From positions 1-26,455 of the IMG/VR virus record IMGVR_UViG_3300027668_002649: a DNA stretch of 26,455 nt, one strand, 5' to 3'. Of this stretch, positions 21,388 through 26,455 are shown in pieces. The translations under genes and the position numbers were made by a program. How positions within the stretch are numbered: position 1 is the stretch's first letter; each line of letters begins with the position of its first letter. The stretch comes from a virus. The notes under the pieces were generated by a model. That model was not told the origin of the DNA, did no database searches, and worked only from the letters and a program-made list of their open reading frames with translations.

Positions 21388-21416
21388 ATTATACAGGAAT
21401 TTACTGTATATGTCAA
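21388..21416 (-). promoter_or_regulatory. Sigma70-type promoter for the radical SAM pair
   Basis: TTGACA (21416-21411) and TATAAT (21393-21388) on the minus strand with a 17-base spacer ending TTCCTG. Transcription would start about 13 bases before the ATG at 21369. It is the only such promoter in the right half. Confidence 0.85.
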
Positions 21417-21423
21417 GTTACTT

Positions 21424-21699
21424 TTAGTTTGAGTTTGTAATTACAGGATCAAAATTATCAAGGTAGTATTTTTCTAATGCTTTATGATCAACATCTCTAT
21501 GTCCGCCAGCTAATTTCATTACGTACCAGCCTAATGCATGTCTAAAATGTCCGCCATTTTCTTCTTGCTTACGCAATAGTACAGCATGTAATTTTTCTGC
21601 AACTTTTTGATACTTGTTATGTTGTACAACTGGTGCCATTTTTCTTTTAAGTAATTCCCAAGGACTAGCTTCGTTTGTTGTTACTTCATTAATTAACAT
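21424..21699 (-). CDS. Small protein with MLINEV targeting peptide (91 aa)
   Basis: Begins MLINEVTTNEASPWELLKRK, a variant of the shared N-terminal peptide with I-N-E. The rest is a compact helical domain with conserved-looking EENGGHFRHALGWYVMKLAG and a His/Asp segment HRDVDHKALEKYY. The ATG overlaps the stop of the 1080-aa gene by one base (TAATG), with AAGGA inside that gene's end. Coupling suggests that the two are made together. Function unknown; head-internal location is inferred from the peptide. Confidence 0.75.
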   Translation of the reverse strand: MLINEVTTNEASPWELLKRKMAPVVQHNKYQKVAEKLHAVLLRKQEENGGHFRHALGWYVMKLAGGHRDVDHKALEKYYLDNFDPVITNSN

Positions 21700-24600
21700 T
21701 ATAATTCATCCTTAATTTCGTCTGGAATACCAATGTCTTTAATTACGTGGTTATCTTTAAAGCCTTGTATAACATAAGCCTGTGCTTCCTTAGTCCAATT
21801 CTTTTTCATTGCTGTTAGTAATGATTCAAAACTATTTAAATCTGTACTACTGTCTAGTTTTAACACTTTTGCAATTTCATCTGGTTGTTTCCAAGGGCCT
21901 TCAATTGTTTCGTTGTTATTTTTCTTAGTATATCCTTCGCCAGTCTTTTTAGGAACAGGTGTACGCTTAACACGCAATAGTCCTTCTGTTGGGCTCCACA
22001 TATAGCGTCTTTCTTCCATAGCTCTACCATCGTCTAATTTAGCATCACTCAGTTGTCTATCAAGTACTGATGCCATTGATGCAATCATTATGTTGCGATA
22101 TACGCCTTTGTATTTTGATTCTTCTTCACTTGGCGAATGATAATAAGTTTTCATCCAACCTGGGTCGCCTGGCATAAAGTCTACCTGTACAAATCCTGTA
22201 CGTGGTCTACCATCTGTTTTAGATTCATCAAAGTCTGTAATTTTTACCTTTGTCATAATAACACTGCTCTTAGCAATGTCCAATACTAATGGATTCTTTT
22301 TAAGTGCTTCAATAAATGCTGGTAATTCTTCTGTTTTAATATCTAATGCAACGTCAATGTCACCGCTAAACTGTCTTTTACCAACACTACCTAACACATG
22401 ATTTTTTAAGTCTACACCAATGGACTTTTCTAATGCTTCTAGTGTAGGGTTAATTTCATCTATGTGTATTGCTCCGACACCTGGCATTGCTCCGCCCTCT
22501 GTAATCATAAAGTATTTTTTAACTAGATTTTCATTTTCAAATGTGCCATATTTTTGAACCCACTTGTATAGATTTGTTTTCCAAAGATCATTCATGCCGC
22601 CAGTTCCAAAGTTCTTCTTGCTAATTTTCTTTGCTGTTCGTTTCTTGTTATTATCAGTATTATTAGTATTATTTGTTGCGGCTGCTGCGGCTGCTGTTGC
22701 GGCTGCTGCGGCTGCTGTTGCTGTTGCGACTTCCGGTGGATTAAGTACACTAGGTGGTGCTAATCCTGTTGGAACTGATGTTGTAACTGAGGTAGGTGGA
22801 TTAAGTACACTAGGTGGTGCTAATCCTGTAGGTATTACAGTATTTGCAGTTGCCGCTGCATATGCTGTAGCAAGTGCAATAAGTTTTGCATCACTAGCTG
22901 TTGTTTGAGCATTTGTTTTAGCTGTTATTTGTGCATCTTTATATGCTTGTCCAAGTGCAATAAGTTTTGCATCACTAGCTGTTGTTTGAGCATTTGCTTT
23001 TGTTTGTGCATTTTGTTGTGCTACTTGTTGTCCAAGTGCAATAAGTTTTGCATCACTTGTTGCATTTTGAGAATCTATTTTATTTTGTTGTGCTACTTGT
23101 TGTCCAACTGCAATAAGTTTTGCATCACTAGCTTTAGTTTGTGCATCTGCTTTTGCTTGTGCATCTGACGCTGTAGCTCTTTGATCTATTCTATCATTCT
23201 GATATTCGTCATGTGCTGTTTGTTGTGCTGCTGATTTAGCAGTTGCTGCCGCTTTATCTGATGCACCAGCTATACTAGCTATTCTATCATTTTGATATTC
23301 GTCATGTGCTGTTTGTTGTGCCATAGATTTTGCTAGTGCTGCTTCTGCATCTGATGCACCAGCTATACTAGCTATTCTATCATTTTGGAATGTAGCATGT
23401 GCTTGTGTTTGTGCTGCTGATTTAGCAGTTGCTGCTGCTTTATCTGATGCACCGGCTACACTAGCTATTCTATCATTTTGATATTCGTCATGTGCTGTTT
23501 GTTGTGCTGCTGATTTAGCAGTTGCTGCTGCTTTATCTGATGCGCCAGCCACACTAGCTATTTTATCATTTTGATAAGCGTCATTTGCCTGTTGTGCGTT
23601 CGTGGCTGCTATTGCTGTTCCTAATGCTATAAGGTTGTTATCACTAGCTCGGGTTTGTGACATTGCTTTAAAATCTGCATCTGATGCAGTTGCTATGCTG
23701 TCTATTCTACTATTTTGCAGTGTGGCATGTGCTGTTTGTTGTGCTGTTGCTAATGCTAGTGCCGATGCTTTATCTGATGTATCTGCTATAGCTTCTATTC
23801 TGTTATTTTGCATCGTAGCATGTGCCAATTGTGCTTGTTGAGTGGCATACTCGGATCCGATTGCTATTAACTTTGCATCACTTAATTCTGTTGCTCTTAA
23901 ATCTGCTTGTGTTGCTGCATATGCTGTACCAAGTGCTATTAAATTTTTATCACTTAATGCTGTTGCTCTAGCATCTGCTTGTGCTTGTGATATTTCAGTT
24001 GCTAGTGCTATAAGCGAAGCATCGCTAACTTTAGTTTGTGCATCTGATTTTGCTTGTGCATCAGATGTATTTGCTATTTGTGCTATTCTGTCATTTTGTA
24101 TTTTGGCGTTTGCTGTAGCAATTTGTTGATTTTTTGCTAATGTGGCAGTGTCTATATTATTATTTTCAATTGCAGTATCAACTAGTGTGTCGATACCTGT
24201 TGTTAGTTCTGTATTCAATGCGACAGTAGTGTCTACTACCATTGCATCGTCACTGATGCTCATGTCTTGTACGCCTCTAACTTTATCCCATAGTTGGTTA
24301 GCTACTAAAGCAGATGCTGCCATCTTTCTTTCAAGCCAAGGAAATTCACCTGGATTAGCAACAATATATGCCGCTGCGGTGACTGCTGTAAACTTTACTC
24401 CAAACCATGCTGCTTGTGCATACCTAGCATATACATATGCTTGCCATGCTATAATACCAATTGGTACTGCTAGTGCTGCAGGGCCTGCTTCATTAAGTTG
24501 TTGTATAGACTCAAATACTTGTTTGTGTTGTGTGTTATCTAATGAATAGTCATGTGATTGAACTTCAAACTCTCTATTAGATGTTTTAAAATTCTTCTTA

Positions 24601-24941
24601 CGCATTACTGTTTTAGCAATAAGATCTAGTTCATTATTAGCTGAATCCCAACGTAATGCAAATGGTACATTAAGATCTGTTGCTAAATCTTTAAGTACTG
24701 CTTCTGCATCTGGGCCTAGTTGTGCAATAGGCTTGCCCCAACGTTTGTATTCTTGTTTAAATAGACGAGTAAGCTCGCTTGCTGTAATTTGTTTTACATT
24801 ACGATCATCATTAACTCTATCTAAGAAATGACGGGTGAATTCTACATCAATACCAACTTTTGCGAATAATCTATCTGCAAAAATCTCTAATTGATCTAGT
24901 TCTACGTGTGATAAGTGTTTGTCTACTTCATTAATTCTCAT
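21699..24941 (-). CDS. Giant protein: targeting peptide, conserved phage domain, tandem repeats and C-terminal nucleotidyltransferase
   Basis: A 1080-aa protein. MRINEVDKHLS opens it (start chosen at 24941, where AGGAAATGG precedes). Residues about 25-120 hold GIDVEFTRHFLDRVNDDRN and VMRKKNFKTS, a conserved block of marine T4-like phages. About 152-199 contain hydrophobic, Ala-rich helices that could insert in a membrane. About 265-695 are tandem repeats of two kinds (SDAKLIALG and NDRIASIAGASD), Ala/Gln-rich and probably coiled coil, then an Ala/Thr/Asn linker with two PTGLAPPSVLNPP copies. The C-terminus has a polymerase-beta-type nucleotidyltransferase: LGSVGKRQFSGDIDVAL (G851-S852, D861, D863) and FVQVDFM (D921). 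The layout suggests a packaged or ejected effector or a virion scaffold enzyme. The target nucleotide acceptor is unknown. Confidence 0.82.
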   Translation of the reverse strand: MRINEVDKHLSHVELDQLEIFADRLFAKVGIDVEFTRHFLDRVNDDRNVKQITASELTRLFKQEYKRWGKPIAQLGPDAEAVLKDLATDLNVPFALRWDSANNELDLIAKTVMRKKNFKTSNREFEVQSHDYSLDNTQHKQVFESIQQLNEAGPAALAVPIGIIAWQAYVYARYAQAAWFGVKFTAVTAAAYIVANPGEFPWLERKMAASALVANQLWDKVRGVQDMSISDDAMVVDTTVALNTELTTGIDTLVDTAIENNNIDTATLAKNQQIATANAKIQNDRIAQIANTSDAQAKSDAQTKVSDASLIALATEISQAQADARATALSDKNLIALGTAYAATQADLRATELSDAKLIAIGSEYATQQAQLAHATMQNNRIEAIADTSDKASALALATAQQTAHATLQNSRIDSIATASDADFKAMSQTRASDNNLIALGTAIAATNAQQANDAYQNDKIASVAGASDKAAATAKSAAQQTAHDEYQNDRIASVAGASDKAAATAKSAAQTQAHATFQNDRIASIAGASDAEAALAKSMAQQTAHDEYQNDRIASIAGASDKAAATAKSAAQQTAHDEYQNDRIDQRATASDAQAKADAQTKASDAKLIAVGQQVAQQNKIDSQNATSDAKLIALGQQVAQQNAQTKANAQTTASDAKLIALGQAYKDAQITAKTNAQTTASDAKLIALATAYAAATANTVIPTGLAPPSVLNPPTSVTTSVPTGLAPPSVLNPPEVATATAAAAAATAAAAAATNNTNNTDNNKKRTAKKISKKNFGTGGMNDLWKTNLYKWVQKYGTFENENLVKKYFMITEGGAMPGVGAIHIDEINPTLEALEKSIGVDLKNHVLGSVGKRQFSGDIDVALDIKTEELPAFIEALKKNPLVLDIAKSSVIMTKVKITDFDESKTDGRPRTGFVQVDFMPGDPGWMKTYYHSPSEEESKYKGVYRNIMIASMASVLDRQLSDAKLDDGRAMEERRYMWSPTEGLLRVKRTPVPKKTGEGYTKKNNNETIEGPWKQPDEIAKVLKLDSSTDLNSFESLLTAMKKNWTKEAQAYVIQGFKDNHVIKDIGIPDEIKDEL
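22735..22829 (-). repeat. Two direct copies of a 35-bp repeat, 60-bp period, in the giant gene
   Basis: Two copies of a 35-bp segment (22735-22769 and 22795-22829), identical along their length. They encode the linker peptide PTGLAPPSVLNPP. The identity at DNA level suggests a recent duplication. Confidence 0.85.
22871..23115 (-). repeat. Tandem repeat of 81 bp (27 aa), C-terminal repeat class
   Basis: The sequence CAAGTGCAATAAG (plus strand) recurs at 22871, 22952 and 23033, exactly 81 bp apart, then in a variant 72 bp on at 23105. Each unit encodes SDAKLIALG plus an Ala/Gln-rich helix. Confidence 0.85.
23188..23600 (-). repeat. Tandem repeat of 93 bp (31 aa), about 4.4 copies
   Basis: The plus-strand sequence ATTCTATCATT (last copy ATTTTATCATT) begins at 23188, 23281, 23374, 23467 and 23560, a constant 93-bp period. 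Units encode NDRIASIAGASDKAAATAKS and AAQQTAHDEYQ and are nearly identical in DNA, so the array is young or homogenised. Single units could be gained or lost in frame. Confidence 0.92.
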
Positions 24942-24942
24942 A

Positions 24943-25401
24943 TTACCATTTCCTACAACTCCAATATCTCGCTTTAGTTTTTGGTCCTGGATTATCACAG
25001 TTATGTCTTGCTCTGAAACTCTTACGTGCTTTAGGATTAGACTTACGAATTTTCATAGTCTTCTCACCTTTTGCTTTAGCACTTGTTCCACCGTGTCCAA
25101 AGTTAACCTTAACTACGTTACCTTTATCATTCTTAACGTAAACCTTAAACTTCTTAACATCGCCTCTTGTGGGTTTGTTTAGTTTAACTGTACGTCCTTG
25201 ATACTCTGCTTCAAATAATTCTGTTTCACATAAACTGTACGCTAGATATCCAAAATGTTCATGGAAGTCTTCATGATCCTCTAATGTGATTTCACTTTCT
25301 TTAACGCAATTGTTTACACGCTTGCCTTTGTTTTTGCCTGTGCCAGATTTAGTTCCATCTTTTTTGTAACCATCCCAACAATCTATTTCATTTATCTTCA
25401 T
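24943..25401 (-). CDS. MKINE protein with Cys and basic C-terminal phage domain (152 aa)
   Basis: Begins MKINEIDCWDGYKKDGTKSG, then KGKRVNNCVKE. The C-W-x-G-Y-x-x-D-G-T-K ... V-N-N-C pattern is recurrent in T4-like marine phage proteins (from memory). The C-terminal part, from FEAEYQGRTVKLNKPTRGDVK through VYVKNDKGNVVKVNFGHGG to NPKARKSFRARHNCDNPGPK and RYWSCRKW, is basic and likely a compact domain, with two more cysteines. No ribosome site precedes it; a CATAAATA late motif ends five bases before the ATG. Probably a packaged or structural protein. The stop is two bases from the start of the giant gene. Confidence 0.82.
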   Translation of the reverse strand: MKINEIDCWDGYKKDGTKSGTGKNKGKRVNNCVKESEITLEDHEDFHEHFGYLAYSLCETELFEAEYQGRTVKLNKPTRGDVKKFKVYVKNDKGNVVKVNFGHGGTSAKAKGEKTMKIRKSNPKARKSFRARHNCDNPGPKTKARYWSCRKW

Positions 25402-25406
25402 ACAAC

Positions 25407-25414
25407 TATTTATG
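25407..25414 (-). promoter_or_regulatory. T4-type late promoter motif (CATAAATA), start at the ATG
   Basis: The minus strand reads CATAAATAGTTGTATGAAG. The spacing to the ATG is the same five bases as at 15680-15687, so the expected +1 is the A of the ATG. It should serve the MKINE gene and possibly the giant gene after it. Confidence 0.68.
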
Positions 25415-25428
25415 CCTAACGCATCCTC

Positions 25429-25788
25429 TTACATTAAAAATACTATGTATGCATACGTTGCAAAATGAAATATTTGGTCAAATGTTTGTAGACGCCAAAA
25501 CGCTGGACTATCCCTTTTAATTCCAAATACCCATAGTATATTTGATTTAAACCAATCTATGTGCCAGTGTGCTACATAGTCTAGTATAGCAAACGCCAAT
25601 GCTAGCCATGGATTAATAAAAAATATTAACACTGCAAGTGTAAGTACTGCGTGATCTAATGCATGTACATGCAATCCTTTGTTTAGATAAAGTCTTTTTT
25701 TACCTGGTTTTCTAAATGATTGTACTGCTAGATCTGCAACTGCGTGTTTGCACATTAACAAGAACAATATTACTGTTTCTACTTCCAT
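25429..25788 (-). CDS. DUF3307-like integral membrane protein (119 aa)
   Basis: A membrane protein with about four hydrophobic segments. Polar positions stand out: CKHAVADLAVQ, LHVHALDHAVLT, LDYVAHWHIDWFKS and QTFDQIFHFATY, a His/Asp pattern within helices that fits DUF3307. The family's molecular function is not established; such proteins occur in phages and bacteria. Conserved His and Asp in the membrane could coordinate a metal. The start follows the upstream stop at once, with GGGAAAA as a weak ribosome site. Confidence 0.82.
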   Translation of the reverse strand: MEVETVILFLLMCKHAVADLAVQSFRKPGKKRLYLNKGLHVHALDHAVLTLAVLIFFINPWLALAFAILDYVAHWHIDWFKSNILWVFGIKRDSPAFWRLQTFDQIFHFATYAYIVFLM

Positions 25789-25789
25789 G

Positions 25790-26011
25790 TTATTTTCCCG
25801 TTGGTTTTTCGCCAGTTAGATGAGGTTTTGAAAACCAAAGTTGAAACCATTCATCTGTGCCAGGCTGTATTTTCTTTTCTCGTTGAATTCTTCCTTTGTC
25901 ACTTCCAGTAATACTAATATTACTACCGGTGGGTGATTTAGATGCTTTTTTGCCATCTTTGTCAAGTATTCCAGCTAGTCGCTGTAATTCATAAATTTCA
26001 TTTATTTTCAT
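25790..26011 (-). CDS. Short MKINE protein (73 aa)
   Basis: Begins MKINEIYELQRLAGILDKDG with I-N-E and a helical continuation. The middle is Ser/Gly/Lys-rich (SKSPTGSNISITGSDKGR), and the end has PGTDEWFQLWFSKPHLTGEK, a tryptophan motif recurrent in marine T4-like phage proteins (recollection). The ATG shares ATGA with the cysteine-rich gene upstream, and AGGAG is present. Probably head-internal or structural. Confidence 0.78.
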   Translation of the reverse strand: MKINEIYELQRLAGILDKDGKKASKSPTGSNISITGSDKGRIQREKKIQPGTDEWFQLWFSKPHLTGEKPTGK

Positions 26012-26139
26012 TTAGACGCTCCTAAGTATCTTTTATTGCATCCACATTTACATCCTGCTTTGCAATCACAATCTGCTACTCTATGTCCACATGAGCACCA
26101 TTCTTCTTTTTGAGTTTGCTTGAATATTAATTTAGGCAT
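26008..26139 (-). CDS. Cysteine-rich metal-binding-like peptide (43 aa)
   Basis: A short gene starting MPKLIFKQTQKEEW, then CSCGHRVADCDCKAGCKCGC. Seven cysteines, five of them in Cys-x-Cys pairs, and one His lie within 20 residues. The density matches metallothionein-like or zinc-binding peptides, with the rest of the chain polar and basic. TTGGAG lies just before the ATG, and the TGA overlaps the next ATG (ATGA), so it is translated with the MKINE gene. It could buffer zinc or iron, or form a tiny zinc module. Metal and role are not shown by sequence. Confidence 0.68.
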   Translation of the reverse strand: MPKLIFKQTQKEEWCSCGHRVADCDCKAGCKCGCNKRYLGASK

Positions 26140-26152
26140 TGCTCCAATTGGA

Positions 26153-26455
26153 TTAATCTTCATCTTCGTTATCCACTTGTTTTTCTAATTTAGAAATAGT
26201 AGTAGCTACACTGCTATCTGCATGTTGGATCCCTATGCCACCTGCACTTTCCCACTTACTAATGTTTTCACCAAAGTCATCAATTAATCCATTCGGAGTC
26301 CCGTCTGCTTGTTTAGCATATGCGGCTTTATTAGGATCAATAATAATCTTTGTAGGTGGAAACATACTTAAATGCTTTTGAATCCATGCACGTTTTTGTG
26401 GTTCTGATTCTGGATCACCTGGAAGGGGAGCACTTAGTATATTATATTTTCCTTT
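26153..26455 (-). CDS. HAD-superfamily phosphatase/nucleotidase-like protein (N-terminus outside window)
   Basis: The open frame runs through the right end of the window, so only the C-terminal 100 residues are visible. The later HAD motifs appear: motif II-like ILSAPLPGDPESE, motif III K and its following strand (TKIIIDPNKAAYAKQ), and motif IV GLIDDFGENISKWESAG with two adjacent Asp. This layout fits 5'(3')-deoxyribonucleotidase-like or polynucleotide-kinase-type phosphatases. The nucleophile motif DxD must lie upstream, beyond the edge. An internal ATG at 26365 is not the start; the frame continues in a conserved way before it. Role in nucleotide metabolism is inferred. Confidence 0.8.
   Translation of the reverse strand, partial: KGKYNILSAPLPGDPESEPQKRAWIQKHLSMFPPTKIIIDPNKAAYAKQADGTPNGLIDDFGENISKWESAGGIGIQHADSSVATTISKLEKQVDNEDED

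Noticed and set aside
22564-22908. Plus-strand open frame rich in Ala and Val, looking like a membrane protein
   Set aside because: It is the antisense reading of the Ala/Thr linker and repeats of the giant gene; the alternating GCN codons create long open frames on the opposite strand. No ribosome site or promoter.
23188-23600. Regular 93-bp repeats considered as a CRISPR array
   Set aside because: The repeats are contiguous, in frame with a long coding sequence, and have no unique spacers or cas genes.
26153-26365. Reading the right-most gene as a complete 70-aa protein starting at the ATG at 26365
   Set aside because: The frame continues to the window edge with conserved HAD-like sequence before that Met, and no ribosome site precedes it; it is the end of a longer gene.

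Overview
The window looks like part of the genome of a T4-like marine myovirus, probably one infecting a SAR11- or SAR116-type alphaproteobacterium or a marine cyanobacterium. The evidence is an AT-rich sequence, genes packed almost without gaps and all on the minus strand, a T4-type family B DNA polymerase, a DsbA-like late-transcription DNA-binding protein, ATAAATA late-promoter motifs, and many small proteins of the kind seen in marine T4-like phages. No major capsid, terminase or tail gene is present. The host is inferred, not seen.

Transcription runs from right to left. From the right: a HAD-type phosphatase cut by the window edge (26153-26455), a 43-residue cysteine-rich protein, two short proteins that begin MKINE with a DUF3307-like membrane protein between them, and a 1080-residue giant that joins a conserved phage N-terminus, membrane-like helices, about 430 residues of tandem repeats and a C-terminal polymerase-beta-type nucleotidyltransferase. 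Next is a sigma70-type promoter followed by two overlapping radical SAM genes (18978-21369).

The centre (9929-18960) is a dense block of probable virion or head-associated genes: an LPD23-like zincin, a GNAT acetyltransferase, a 2-oxoglutarate oxygenase, a PD-(D/E)XK-like nuclease, and several small or low-complexity proteins. At least seven proteins in the window start with a near-identical M-K/R/L-I-N-E/D peptide, and more have looser versions. The peptide contains the (L/I)-x-E cleavage signature of T4-type prohead proteases, so I interpret it as a capsid-targeting propeptide. If so, the phage packages a set of enzymes (protease, nucleotidyltransferase, perhaps nuclease) for delivery with the DNA, comparable in principle to T4 Alt and the internal proteins.

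The left part (1-9885) carries early or middle replication functions. It has a dsbA-like gene, a small membrane protein, a DNA methyltransferase, a third radical SAM protein and DNA polymerase as one overlapping operon. Then come several short unknown genes behind strong sigma70-like promoters, a holin-like peptide with a UUCG-loop terminator, a SleB-type lysis hydrolase, an SGNH-hydrolase-like protein and one unknown protein.

Six near-consensus TTGACA / TATAAT promoters serve mainly the early-type genes and four ATAAATA motifs serve the structural block. In three cases the predicted transcription start falls on the A of an ATG, which suggests leaderless mRNAs.
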